Source: Lepisosteus oculatus (taxonomy: Eukaryota > Chordata > Actinopteri > Semionotiformes > Lepisosteidae). Taken from it: a stretch of DNA of 64,000 nucleotides. The position numbers were made by a program, and so were the translations under genes. The stretch spans positions 23,015,444-23,079,443 of the forward strand of contig NC_090703.1 in NCBI RefSeq assembly GCF_040954835.1, read 5' to 3'. The notes under the pieces were generated by a model. It did no database searches, was not told the origin of the DNA, and saw only the letters and a program-made list of their open reading frames with translations. This document shows, in pieces, positions 1 to 10,824 of the stretch; position 1 is the first letter of the stretch, and each line of letters starts with the position of its first letter.

Positions 1-847
1 CAATATTCTCTGTGATTAAAATGAAAAACAGGTTCAGGAATTTCTTAATAAAATCTCATATTCAAATGATAAATTTGTTATACTTACATTCAAGATGCAG
101 CTCCTGCAGCTTCTAATACTGTTGACAGACCTTGTATCATGTCATGAAGGTATTTTTATTTGTTAAAAGCATTTATGTCTTTTAGCACCTCCCTTCAGAT
201 CTATATATAAATGCTGATTGGACAATACGTTTTTAAAAATAAATACCAGGATGTTTACAAGAGAATGGTGAATTTAAGAGAGGCTTGGGGGATAATTTAG
301 GGATTTTCTTTTGCATGTTCCGCCGTTAAACATAAAAAAGCATTTGATCCACATTTCTAACTTTTAGCTGCATAATTCAAATAATAAAGGAATCTTTACA
401 ATAATTATTCTGAAGTCAAACTTTTGGTTTAGTAACAGCAACCAAGTATGTTTGAAAACCTTCTACTAATTATATAGAATAATGTTGTATTCTAGATTTG
501 AAATAATATAGTCACTCACAAATATCTTTTTATTGGTGGTGGCTATCAACCAGGTTTCTGGTTTATTAATGTAAAATTCGATTTTTTCTTGTTTTGATAT
601 TTTGCTTTGTCTAGAGCATTTTTAATGGTATTTCAATAATTTGATATGAACTCTGTGAATATAAAGTTGAATAAAGGCATCCTGAGATTTTTAATGCATT
701 TTTGTCAGTTTATTTTATTGGGGGTTTAAGAAACTTAATCAGTTATGATATTTTATTAATGCTATTTTTGTTATCATTCTTGCATGGTATTTACCATATG
801 AAGTGTTAACACATGTTGGTGCAAAAACACTATGTTAAGCCATTTAT
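1..847. other. AT-rich intergenic DNA, nothing recognised
   Basis: No long reading frame, RNA gene or recognisable repeat is visible. The stretch is AT-rich and has short T and A runs only. Confidence 0.5.
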
Positions 848-1345
848 TAAGCCACTGAAACTAAGCAGGTGTGAGCCTGGTCAGTACCTGGATGGGAGAC
901 CTCCTGGGAAGAACTAAGGTTGCTGCTGGAAGTGGAGTTAGTGGGGCCAGCAGGGGGCACTCACCCTGTGGTCTATGTGGGTCCTAATGCCCCGGTATAG
1001 TGACGGGGACACTATACTGTAAACAGGCTCCGTCCTTTGGATGAGATGTAAAACTGAGGTCCTGAGTCTCTGTGGTTAAAAATCCTAGGGTGTTTCTCGA
1101 AAAGTGTAGGGGTGTAACCTGTGTCCTGGCCAAATTTCCCATTGACTCTTATCAATCATGGCCTCCTAATAATCCCCATCTATGAATTGGCTTTATTACT
1201 TTGCTCTCCTCCCCACTAATAGCTGATGTGTGGTGGCACTTTGGCTGCCGTCGCATCATCCAGGTGGATGCTGCACAGTGGTGGAAGGGAGTCCCCATTA
1301 CTGCACCTGTAAAGCGCTTTGAGTGGAGTGTCCAGAAAAATGCTC
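848..1345 (+). mobile_element. 5S-rRNA-derived SINE (SINE3-like)
   Basis: The first ~70 bases copy the 3' half of vertebrate 5S rRNA, including CTAAGCAGG, CCTGG, AGTACCTGGATGGGAGACC and CCTGGGAA, which covers the internal polymerase III promoter region. A long unique body follows. The 3' end resembles an L2-type LINE tail (AAAGCGCTTTGAGTGGAG), which would let a LINE reverse transcriptase mobilise it. Two more copies lie in this window on the minus strand, near 39.0 kb (truncated) and 58.2-58.7 kb. A CTCF-like core is embedded at 947-960. Confidence 0.85.
947..960 (+). promoter_or_regulatory. CTCF-like core motif inside the 5S SINE
   Basis: CCAGCAGGGGGCAC fits the core CTCF consensus CCASYAGRKGGCRS at every position. 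It sits in the SINE body, so it is probably carried by the family. Binding is not shown. Confidence 0.4.
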
Positions 1346-1984
1346 CTTAAACATAAATATTTATATTTATAAATAAAATTAAAATATAAATCCCCTTTAT
1401 AATTTATGCTAACACATTTACCCAACATTTGCACCCATTCATATTTTGGGTATTTTATTAGAAAAATTCAGAGGTACAACAGCAGTGTCTTACATTTGAA
1501 CACACAAGCTAGAAACACAACCAGTGCCCACACTACTGACATATTCCAGGTTTTCTGTAGTAACAACTAAAACTATCTGTTTTTGTGTTGTGCTTAGTTT
1601 GTTGAAAGTCTTTTAACACACTGCACAAGCTGTACTTGAGTACTTGTCAGTGCTGTTGCACACTGAAATCGAGTGTCACATGAGAACCACATGAGCGTCA
1701 GATGAATATTAACAAGGGATAATAAGGTGGTTTTTGCGATGTATAAAATATATTCCACACTGGCATAGTGTCTGGACTTGCACATTGCGGTTTTCTGTGC
1801 CAGGTCCTGGATTCACAATGTACCTAACTGTATTGTTCCAGAAACTGGAAATACCAGTAAAATATTTTTGGTCACTTTTTTCCAGTTTGGTTTTCCCGAA
1901 AGTGTGCACTTCTCCAATACGAGTCATAGTCTGTATAGCCAGGAGCATGGAACTTTTGAAACCACAGCAGAAGAGAGCCCACCC
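1346..1984. other. Intergenic, nothing recognised
   Basis: AT-rich sequence with no convincing coding potential. The short overlapping frames on both strands have no recognisable domain. Confidence 0.45.
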
Positions 1985-2345
1985 TATTCCTGAAATCCAT
2001 TTTCTAACAGCTTCAGTGTGGGAAAATCAGAAACTATCCCAGCAAGAAATGGGCACAAGCCAGGATACTCCCTGGATGGGACAGCAGTCCTCTGCAGGAC
2101 ACACATAGACAGAAAGACATATACACTATCACCTAACCCATCTATCTCAAAAAACAATTAACCTACCAGTGTGTCTTTGAACTATGGGAGTAAACTGGAG
2201 TACCTGGAGAAAACCAGCACCAACCAGGGAAGAACACAAAACATTTTGTTTTAAACAGTACACACAGATATCACCCCAGCAATCGAACCCAGGGCCCCAG
2301 TGCTGCGAGGCAGCAATGCTGTCCTGTCCACGGTGTCACCGTTCC
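1985..2345 (-). mobile_element. tRNA-headed SINE-like repeat, diverged copy
   Basis: This repeat family recurs through the window. It reads (here in reverse) tRNA-like head, 'mean of identification' style body, ACCTACCAGTGTGTCTTTG, and CGAACCCAGGGCCCCAGTGC near the head. Related copies lie near 8.9, 9.4, 26.3, 28.5, 30.1, 51.0 and 58.1 kb. The copy is old and has small indels. Confidence 0.65.
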
Positions 2346-4199
2346 ACCAGCCCAGCCTAGTGTATGTGGCAAAGGTCTTACTTTCCCCTTTTGGAAAGTA
2401 CCAGAAAAAACTAAAAACCTGCCACCAGAAACACCTAAAAAATTCCCCTGCCAAGCCTAACACACGAATACAACAAATAAGTAATAAGAAGTGAAAGGAG
2501 ACAGAGAGATGAGGGGAATATCATTTTTGGGTGTGGTATTCTCATCGGTTAACAAGCAATGCAGTAAATACTCAGCCCTCAGATGTGTTCCTTGCAGCAA
2601 CCATGTCTAGACTAGTCTCTGGTTGTTTTGTCCTTTTTACATAGTATACAAAGTAAAGGGCTGTTGAAATAAAATGAGTTCCATGTTTTCTTACTTATTA
2701 AGAAAATGCATGTCTGAGTTTTGAAAACTTGAGTTTAATTGCATATGTACAAATGGCCTTTTTATTATCTTTGTTGCTGGTTGCAGAAGATGATTCTGAC
2801 TTTGGAGATATCGGGTTTAACGTGTTGCATATCTTTCTGAAGTTTGTTTGTAGAGAGATGCTTATCTGAATTTTCTGAACACTCTCTGTAATAATAATTG
2901 ATAATTCCTTAATTGTTTAATAAGTTTCAGTAAATTGAAACAGTTTTCAGTGATTTAGCAAAGTATCCTACATCATTGCTAAAATTCACGTGCCCTGCTA
3001 CTGCAGTTCCATATTAAAGCAGTAGCATGCAAGTGCTTTAAATTATATAAACATTAATTTAAAATTTCAGATTGTTCTCAGACTATAATGCATAGCGACT
3101 GTAGCACTTTGCTGACCTTACAGCAGGTATGGGCCTAAAACTAAACACAGAGGTGCCTTGTCTGTGTCATATTCTTAATACAATGCAACTAAAAGTAGGA
3201 TTTACCAAAAAACTACAAATGGACATTCTATATTGTTTGCAAAAATGTCATATGAAAATGATACGGCTATCAGTATTAAGAGATGCAGAAACAAATCTGT
3301 CCAAAATAATGACAGGGTTTTCTACATAGATAAATGTTCAAAATTATTCAGACCACAGGAATCTGTATTTTGTTGATTCTACTTTGGCTTTGGAAACTTA
3401 GAGAAGACACTTCCTGCAACCTTTTAATAAGTTTAGCTATTCTTCTCAATAGTCATGTTTGACTATTCTGGGACTTGCTCAGATTCGGCAAGTTTTGCTT
3501 GTTTTGTTGTAGATCACACCACAAATGTTCTATTGGATTGATGCCACAGTTAGTGATAACATAGGGTGTAGTCTAGCAATATTTCTGAGGAGAAAAAATG
3601 ATGTTTTGACAACATGCTGCATATTTGGGTTGAATTTTAAGCAAGAATCGAGTAACACCACAAGGTTTTTCAATTTAGATAGATACTTTATTAATCCCGT
3701 GAGGGAAATTGCAGAAATTCATTTAATTTCATTTAATTCATTTAGACTGAAGCTCAAGCACAGAAACACCTACAGATAGGGTTACAGGATTGGCTTTCCG
3801 AAATAAAATTATTACATTTATTAATTCATAAATTATAAAATCAAGCCTCAAAGCATTTGTCTAATGACTCAAAGGTTTGCTTTTGTAGTCTCAAGCTTCC
3901 TGTTTGCCAACAAAGGTATCAGTTTCAGAACTGACAGTTAAATGAAACTGTGATTTAGTCATATTTTTTTCCGTTTTGAGATAGAAAACGACATTTTATA
4001 AATTTTTACTTTCGTTAGCAAGGTTTCCTGCATGTTCTAAGAAAAATCAGATGTCTGCTGCATATGCAGTGAAATGTGTTAGAATATATGTTATCTCATA
4101 TGTTATATTTCACATTAACTCTTTTTTTGAGTGAGATTGGTAGCCCTGGCTATAAAGGTATTTGGAGTAAATGTCACATTTCCTGCATGGTTCCTCAGT
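2346..4199. other. Intergenic; only a short retroposon-tail fragment
   Basis: No gene is seen. At about 3675-3712 there is TAGATACTTTATTAATCCCGT followed by GAGGGAAATTG, a motif widely seen at fish retroposon ends. The rest is AT-rich with no structure that I recognise. Confidence 0.45.
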
Positions 4200-4492
4200 A
4201 CCTATTTGAACTATTATCGCCCTACTCCCCACCTCGCAACCTTCATTTTTCTAATTCTAAACTTCTTCTAATCCAGACTCAAAACCTTCTTCTTTAGAAG
4301 AGCCTTTACTTAACTGGTTCCATTCTTCATCCCTCTGTTTTTCGTGGTACCACCATCCACGGTCTCCTCTGTATATTGTAATTATCTTGTATCTTGTGTT
4401 CTTTTTATTTATTGTTGTTGTCATTCTGTAAAGCACTTTGAGAAGCCACCTTTAAAGGTGCTATATAAAATAAAGCTTATTATAGTTATTAT
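4200..4492 (+). mobile_element. L2-like LINE 3' end fragment
   Basis: It ends in TGTAAAGCACTTTGAGAAGC, then a CCTTTAAAGGTGCTATATAAA hairpin-like tail, which is the hallmark 3' end of vertebrate L2-clade LINEs. Only the 3'-most ~290 bases remain and no ORF survives. Confidence 0.7.
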
Positions 4493-4506
4493 AATAACTA
4501 TAATAA

Positions 4507-4782
4507 GGGGCGGAGCGGTGGCTCTGTGGCTGGAAGGTTGCTGGTTCAAATCTTGCAGCCGGCAGAGGAATCCTACTCCGTTGGGCCCCTGAACAAGGTC
4601 CTTAACCCCAGCTGCTATAGGGGCACTGTATAATGGCTGACCCTGTGCTCTGACCCCAAGCTTCTCTCTCCCTGTCTGTGTGTCTGTGTCTCATAGAGAG
4701 CAATCTGGGGTATGGGAAAAGACGAATTCCTAATGCAAGAAATTGTATAGGGCTAATAAAGTGATATTATGTTATGTTATTA
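4507..4782 (+). mobile_element. tRNA-derived SINE with AATAAAGTGAT tail
   Basis: The polymerase III B-box-like GGTTCAAATC is at 4543-4552. It is followed by GGCAGAGGAATCCTACTC, AACAAGGTCCTTAACCCCAG and the tail GACGAATTCCTAATGCAAG / GGCTAATAAAGTGAT. A second, very similar copy lies at 38073-38355, so this is a dispersed family. Confidence 0.8.
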
Positions 4783-5162
4783 TAATAAGGATCTTAATCA
4801 ATTTCAGATTTGTTTACCTCTTTTTAAAATACTTTACAATTGAAGAGAGAATGAATAACTGTGTATGCAAATCCAGCACTTAATAAGCTATTTCAACTTT
4901 CACCAAAATCAGAGTCTTCTTAGTACATGCACAGAGATCTTCCACAGTCTGGTAATCTGTCCTTCAAGGGTAGGACTGTATACAGTATTTCTTTGTAATA
5001 TCTTAAATTAGATTTCCCCTAAATGCCCAAATCAGGGATTATGGTGTGTGTACAAGTTTGATGATGGAGATTTTGTGAAGTACCACTTAATTTGTTTTTA
5101 GATATATTAAGTATTCTTCAATTCAATTTTTCTTCATCGTGACAAGTCTTCTCTTTTCAGTA
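4783..5162. other. Intergenic, nothing recognised
   Basis: AT-rich sequence with no feature that I can support. Confidence 0.4.
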
Positions 5163-5188
5163 TAGCCGAGTGGTATAAGGTGCCAGAC
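5163..5188 (+). pseudogene. 5' half of a tRNA-Leu-like sequence, cut at the anticodon loop
   Basis: TAGCCGAGTGGTATAAGG followed by TGCCAGACTT matches the D-arm and 5' anticodon stem of vertebrate tRNA-Leu (GCCGAGTGGTCTAAGGCGCCAGACT). It includes an A-box-like GCCGAGTGG. The match stops where the retroelement LTR begins. No 3' half is visible at the far end of the element. It could instead be the head of a tRNA-derived SINE. Confidence 0.4.
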
Positions 5189-5453
5189 TTGGTATAGAGT
5201 TTTAGGCATTCATGTGAAGGAGAGCAGAGCTTTCACTGTCCGATTATCAAACTTTATTGATGAAAACAAAAACAAACTAGCCGACCAAGCCAGAAGAAGA
5301 AAAAGAATAACGGACACAGCGCGAGCCTGCATCCTCTCCTCAACCATCCACACCACACTTTTCCCTGGGTCAGAGATTAAATAAAACTTCGCTCTCACGA
5401 AACAAATTACCACACACAAAACACTGAACATGTTAACCCAAATATGTCTCACA
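5189..5453 (-). repeat. 3' LTR of the gypsy element (outer edge truncated)
   Basis: It aligns with 8681-8925 almost throughout (shared blocks such as CTTTCACTGTCCGATTAT, AAACTTTATTGAT and AACCCAAATATGTCTCACA). It lacks the bases corresponding to 8665-8680, and tRNA-Leu-like sequence adjoins it instead. Confidence 0.85.
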
Positions 5454-6303
5454 TTTCTAAGTAACATTCCTAGAAGTAAATAAAAACATAACTAAACTTT
5501 ATAACAAGTAACAAATACTAGAACAAACAAGTATTAGATGTAAGATCATTAAACAACATGAAACCACTGAAACACTTTGTGTACATTTTTGTTCAACTTC
5601 GTTTTACAATATAATCCCTGAAATGGGCTGGCAACTTAACAGGCCTGCGACCTGGCTGTCATGATGATAGCTCGGGGTTATCAGGGGAGCAGGAGGTACT
5701 GTCCATTTGAGATGCTACCTGAGCTGCACTGTGATCTGATTCCCCTGGAAGGTGTTGGACGTGTTGTACAGTGGACTGTTCATTAATTGTATGTCTGGCA
5801 GGAAGGTGGCACTGCTTCACACCAGAGAAAATGATGGTAGCACTAGGTACCTGCACATCTGGGTTGCACTAAGGGTAGCACTAGGTACCTGCACATCTGG
5901 GTTGTCCTGGGGCACCCTTTGAGTCTGCTGAAGCTCGACAGGTGCATTTGGAGGGAGGATAAGTAGGTGTCAAATAAGCTTTTAGACTGTTGTGATGAAC
6001 AACTTGGGTAGGTCCATCAGGGGAGTCTTTCTGTCTTATGACATACAGCACCCCATCTCCATCAGCAGGACATATTCACTGTATGATACAGTATGGCCCT
6101 TTCCAATGTGGCACCAGTCTGCACCGTGAATGAGCTGAATCGTTCAACCAAACTAAGTCTCCCATGTGGTACGGTGAGTACTTTACTTTTTTGGTCTTTT
6201 GTTGTAGATGTGCTGCTTCACAATGTTCCTGGCTTGACTGATAAGCGTGCTGGAGTTTACGACAAACAGATGCAGCATATTCGGCTGGTGTTCCTGGAGA
6301 TGC

Positions 6304-7221
6304 TTATGAGAAAATAATCAGCCTTAGGAGAAAATAATAGATGAACTGGCAACCGAGCCTCACGACCATGCACCAGATAGTACGGTGTATACCCAGTGCA
6401 TGTACACTTGTATTGTAGGCAAGCTGAATGGATCTCAGCAACGTGTCCGAAGCTTCATGTGTTTGATATAAACATTTGGCCAGTTGGTCCTTTTGAAACC
6501 AGTTAAATCTTTCGATTAACCCATTACCTGCTGGATGGTAGGAGGAAGTTCGGGTTTGTGTCACTCCTAACTTAGAGCACAGTTCTTTTACTAAATCTGA
6601 CTCAAACTGTCGACTTTGATCTGTGTGGAAATATTCACTCACTTATGTATTGTTCAAAAATAAAGTGAGCGACTGTGACTGCACGCTGGGCTTTCATGGG
6701 ATACAGGTTCACATCCTTAGTAAAATAGTCCTGTATAACAAGAACATACCTGTATCCACTGGATGAGATAGGAAGTTCAGTTATGTCTGCAGCCACTTTC
6801 TGGAATGGTCGACTAGCTTCAATTGTCTGCAGAGGACAGCAAGGTTATGGGGTACTGGCATAGCTCTGGATTGACACGCTACACAATGGTGAATGCCCCT
6901 CGCCATAAAAGGCCAGTAGAACTGCTCTCGAGCTCGATGAAGTGTCTTTCTGTGACCAAGGTGGCCAACTGTTTGGTTTCCATGTAGGAGCTGTAGCACT
7001 TCCGGAACAATCTTATCAGGAATTAAAATGTGAAGAGTAGGCTCCTCCCCTGGTTGGTTACATGAACAGTGATAAATCAGATCATTCACTAAATGCAATT
7101 TATAGAACACTTTAAGTGCAGGTGAACATTTTTTCATTGCCCAAACTGGAGGTCTCTTTCCTTTAGCTAACCACGCTCGCACTGTGCGCAGTGTAACATC
7201 ATCCTTTTGATATTGGAGCAA
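6304..7221 (-). pseudogene. gypsy integrase remnant
   Basis: On the minus strand, 7221-6781 encodes an H2C2 zinc-binding module (H-G-N...GHLGHRKT...FYWPFM...C..C). After frame breaks, 6642-6330 encodes the end of the integrase catalytic core, with DQSRQFES, TSSYHPAGNGLIERFN and an invariant-type glutamate. Stop codons and frame changes separate the two parts, so no intact polyprotein is present. Confidence 0.8.
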
Positions 7222-7325
7222 ATCAAATGACAGAGCCTATGACAAGTCAAGAACCGAGTTGACATTTACAGCAGGATGTATAGCTGGTTTTGTTCACTTT
7301 TCTTTGCAGGGTTCATTACATTTTG

Positions 7326-8199
7326 TTACAGTTTGTTCACTACAGGCCCTACTAGTGATGAGGTGTCAGGTGGAGGGGACCATTCGTTTCCCTGCCTTTG
7401 GACCTCTGTGAAATGTACATGACTCACACGTGATGGTGTTGGACTGGGAGAAGGTTGTCTGGGGTGCTCTTTACCTCTGTAGCTGTCTCTCTCATATCTG
7501 GAACTTGAGCTGGTTGGGTCATCTGAACAATGCCTGCACCTCTGCTGAGACATTGCAGACTCTTTTTCAAAGCTGTCAAACCTTCCCTGCTGATGATGGC
7601 CTGACACCTGCTGGTCCCAGTGTACAGGCTCGTCATAACCGTGGTGTTGCTGGTATGACCTGGCACCAGGACTGGGGCTGCAAATGTGGAACGCGCTCTC
7701 TCACGCTGGCCAGCTACCTTAAGAGCTTCATCAAGAGTAGTGACACCAAACTCACACACTTTTTCTTGTAACTCAAGGTTAAGTCCAGCAATGAAAATGC
7801 CTCAGGATTTCTCCTGTAATGGCGGCTTGCCCATAATCTGGGAAAGCTTGCAGTACAAGGCGACAACTCTGCTGCATATACTGCATTCAGATATGTTTGA
7901 AATGTCCTGAGTTCCTGTTTTTATCCAAAAACGGATTACATGTGCTTGCAAGCTTTATCATAATCACATTTCACTGTATCTGGGAGACTGTCCCAATAAC
8001 TAAACGCAGCACCTGCCAATCTAGATGGAAGAATTTTGGCTATTTGTGTCTTATCCATACCCGAAGTCTCACAGCACACTTGAAAACGTCTAACCCACTG
8101 TGAAAAACTTTCGGTTCCTTCACCAGTGAAATCCGCCGGCAAAACAGCTTTGAAGTGTAAATCGTCGTCAGACATGTCTGTAGACATACTCAATTTCAA
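7326..8199 (-). pseudogene. gypsy gag-like remnant
   Basis: The minus-strand frame opening at 8199 gives a capsid-like segment (LPADFTGEG, FSQWVRRFQVCCETSGMDK, LPSRLAGAAFSYWDSLPD) typical of retrotransposon gag. It continues in other frames at 7759-7424 (CEFGVTTLDEALKVAGQRE) and 7607-7326. At least two frameshifts break it. It then joins directly to integrase sequence. Confidence 0.7.
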
Positions 8200-8664
8200 A
8201 ACTGGGACTTTCTCCTAATGAATTCACTCCAAGAATCTTCAGAAATATTATAGTGATTTTGACCGGACGCAAACACCCCCAACAAATCCGTATGCAAGTC
8301 CAGAATAACCGCGTCACAAAGCCAAAAAAGTTTAAATATTCAAAATGCGATCGGAGATGGCAGTATTAAAAGTTAAAAGTTCTTAACTTGAAGATTTTAC
8401 TTGTGGCGAACGAGTAACGAATTGGAGTACGTTTCGTTTCAAGGTAATATTGATACAAATATATATCCTAAAGTTATAAAAATAATCAGTCAGATAATGA
8501 TGCTCATCCTACTGAATACAGAAAATGCCAAAGCAGTGTAGTAAACTCACGGTGCAGTACCTTTGCAAACAGAGAATCATCCAAATGCAATGTCCAAACG
8601 TCAAGACAGTTTTTGTCCGTGAAAACCAAACACACGCTAAAAAAACGCCGCTGCCACCAAATAT

Positions 8665-8925
8665 ATGTAAAATCCTGGGTTCGGTATAGGGTTTTAGGCA
8701 TTCACGTGAAGGAAAACAGAGCTTTCACTGTCCGATTATAAAACTTTATTGATAAAAACAAACTAGCCGACCAAGCCAGAAGAAGAAAAGGAATAACGGA
8801 CAAAGAGGGAGCCTGCATTCTCTCCTCAACGTTTCCCTGGCTCAGAGATAAAATAAAACTTTACTCGCACCAAAAAAATTACCACACACAAAACACTGAA
8901 CATGTTAACCCAAATATGTCTCACA
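8665..8925 (-). repeat. 5' LTR of the gypsy element
   Basis: On the minus strand it begins TGTGAGACATATTTGG and ends GGATTTTACA, so its termini are TG...CA. The primer-binding-site-like TTTGGTGGCAGC follows immediately, which fixes the minus orientation and marks this as the upstream LTR. Confidence 0.8.
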
Positions 8926-8929
8926 CTAG

Positions 8930-9205
8930 CACTACTACAGTACATTGCTGCCTTACAGCTCTGGGGCCCAGGGTTCAGTTCTGTGGAAATGAAGGGTTTC
9001 TTTTGGATGCTCCAGTTTCATTGCGCAGTCTTAAGTTATACTGGTAGGTTAAGTATTGGCTTGTGGGAGAAACTGTCCCTGTGTGCGTGTTTGTGTCTGT
9101 GTGTCCGCTGCAATGGACTAGTGTTCCACCTGGAGTTATCCTGCTTCACACTCATTGATTGCAGGGATATGTTCCGGCTCCCCTACAGTCCTGTATTAAA
9201 AAGAT
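8930..9205 (+). mobile_element. tRNA-headed SINE-like repeat, 5'-truncated
   Basis: It contains TTGCTGCCTTACAGCTCTGG, GGGTTCAGTTCTG, TACTGGTAGGTTAAG and GTTCCGGCTCCCCTACAGTC, in the order of the dispersed family seen at 26.3 kb. It directly abuts the gypsy 5' LTR. Confidence 0.65.
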
Positions 9206-9404
9206 AAAGCGGGATCTATGGCATTATTTATTTCATAATGATAAAAAATCTGAAGTGAATACACCTCCTCATGCTTTTTAACAGTTCAGATTGAGTGGTA
9301 GTCTGCTATCTCTGTTTTAAAGCTGCTTTCTCCTTTGGGTATATTAAAATTCTTTCATCCATTTGAAAAAATAGTTGTTTTTTAAAGTGTTGCGTTGAGG
9401 CAAA

Positions 9405-9606
9405 AAGTGAGACCACACACTGGACAGGATACCAGTCTGTAGGAGCACCAGTTCACCCTGGTAAAATTTGTTTGGACTGTGGCAGGATACTGGAGCACCT
9501 AGAGAAATCTCAAAGGAGTGTGGAGAGAACTTGGAAGAACAGCTGTGTTCTGGAGCTGTGAAGTGACAGTGCTACCCTACCACTGCGCCATCAGACAATA
9601 TTAAAG
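9405..9606 (-). mobile_element. tRNA-headed SINE-like repeat, reverse copy
   Basis: Diverged reverse copy of the same family: GGACTGTGGCAGGATACTGG, GGAGAGAACTTGGAAGAAC and TACCACTGCGCCATC mark the head end. Confidence 0.5.
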
Positions 9607-10348
9607 TAATTAACACACATTCATGAGGAATGACAGCAGCCGAAAGCTTGGGAGAAATTAGAATCGTTTATTGGGATGTGGAGATTTGGGATGTGGCTGA
9701 GGGCCAACCTCCCGGCAGTTGGACGGGGAGGATAGGACCCCCATGCGACCAATTGGGTAAATGCAAAGGTGGAGGAAGGATGCAGAAAAGAACGAGGAAG
9801 AGGAGAGGGTGATGTTTGGTATATATGGAGACCAGTTGCTTATGTCAGGATTAGTGAGAATTGCAGCAGCTGTGTCGAATGAGCTCGGCTGCCTTCATTC
9901 CTCCCAAACTTTCATTAAAAACTCCATTTCAAAGATATGTTTTTTCTGATTGTTTTACCAGATATTTAGATATAGTACTTTGCATTGTTATGCACAAGAA
10001 TTCACAACCACAGTAGCAGCAGGATTTGTTACTAAAGATGAATGTCTCAGTGTATGGACAGGTTATATTAAATAATCTGCTTCGGTGGAGCAACCAGAAC
10101 ATCAAGAACTGATTTGTAGCTTTCTTTATAATATCGCACCATCCAATCATTTCTTAGAGCCTGTTTTGAAGTAAATCTTGGGCTTTTGTTATATCACCCA
10201 AGCAAGTCAATTAGTATCTAGTTTTTGCCAAAAACAAACAAATGGAATTAATAGTAAACATTTCCTTTTTTTATTTTAAACCTTTCTTTCTTCTCAACAA
10301 CAATAATAAAATAATATTAATGATCACAAGAAGAAGACGAAGAAGAAG
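9607..10348. other. Intergenic, nothing recognised
   Basis: No gene or clear repeat is seen. An AAG/GAA-rich microsatellite (AAGAAGAAGACGAAGAAGAAG) ends the stretch at about 10328-10348. Confidence 0.4.
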
Positions 10349-10353
10349 AGAAT

Positions 10354-10819
10354 TGTCACGCCCCACACTCTCCCTCGCAAACGACGTTACATTCCCGGAA
10401 CCTCTGCTTCCGAATCTCATCCCTGATTGAACCCAGCACATTCTCACATGCATCAGATTCCTCAAATTCTCACTCCCTAACCAATCATCCAATCACACCC
10501 CTTTCCTTTCAGTATTTAAACCCCCTTCGCACACCTTCCCATGCTCACTATTGAGAAGCCTATCTTAGTATTCTCCAGTGTGTTTCTAAATGTTTTGACT
10601 GATCTCCTGTTATGAATCTTCTGCTTCCGCCTCTTGACCTTGCCTTCTGGATTTTGCCTTTGAATTGTTTTGAATATCTCTTGTTACTGGACCCTCTGCC
10701 TCCCTTATTGACCCAGCCTTTGGGTTTTGTCTTTTGGATTGTCCCTTTGCTACTCTGTGTCCTGTGGGATTCTGGTCACGCATAAGGATCCTCCTATTCC
10801 ATGTATTGGTTCCCTGACA
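10354..10819 (+). mobile_element. Solo LTR with 5-bp target-site duplication
   Basis: The 466-bp block starts TGTCACG and ends CCTGACA, with short inverted termini TGTCA/TGACA. It is flanked on both sides by AGAAT (10349-10353 and 10820-10824), a perfect 5-bp duplication. Inside are CCAAT motifs (ACCAATCATCCAATCACA) followed by a TATA-like AGTATTTAAACC, giving plus orientation. No internal element sequence adjoins it, as expected after LTR-LTR recombination. Confidence 0.85.
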
Positions 10820-10824
10820 AGAAT

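Larger units (their letters stand above)
5189..8925 (-). mobile_element. Ty3/gypsy-type LTR retrotransposon, internally deleted
   Basis: Two closely similar LTRs (5189-5453 and 8665-8925) flank a decayed interior read on the minus strand: gag-like sequence (8199-7326), then an integrase zinc-binding region and integrase core (7221-6304). No protease, reverse transcriptase or RNase H sequence lies between gag and integrase, where about 2 kb would be expected, so the copy is a deletion derivative and cannot move on its own. A primer-binding-site-like TTTGGTGGCAGCGG lies on the minus strand just inside the 5' LTR, near 8647-8661. No target duplication is visible. The low-coordinate LTR lacks its outer ~20 bases. 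Confidence 0.85.

Noticed and set aside
5210..5467. 85-codon minus-strand frame as a protein gene
   Set aside because: It lies inside the gypsy LTR and has no protein similarity.
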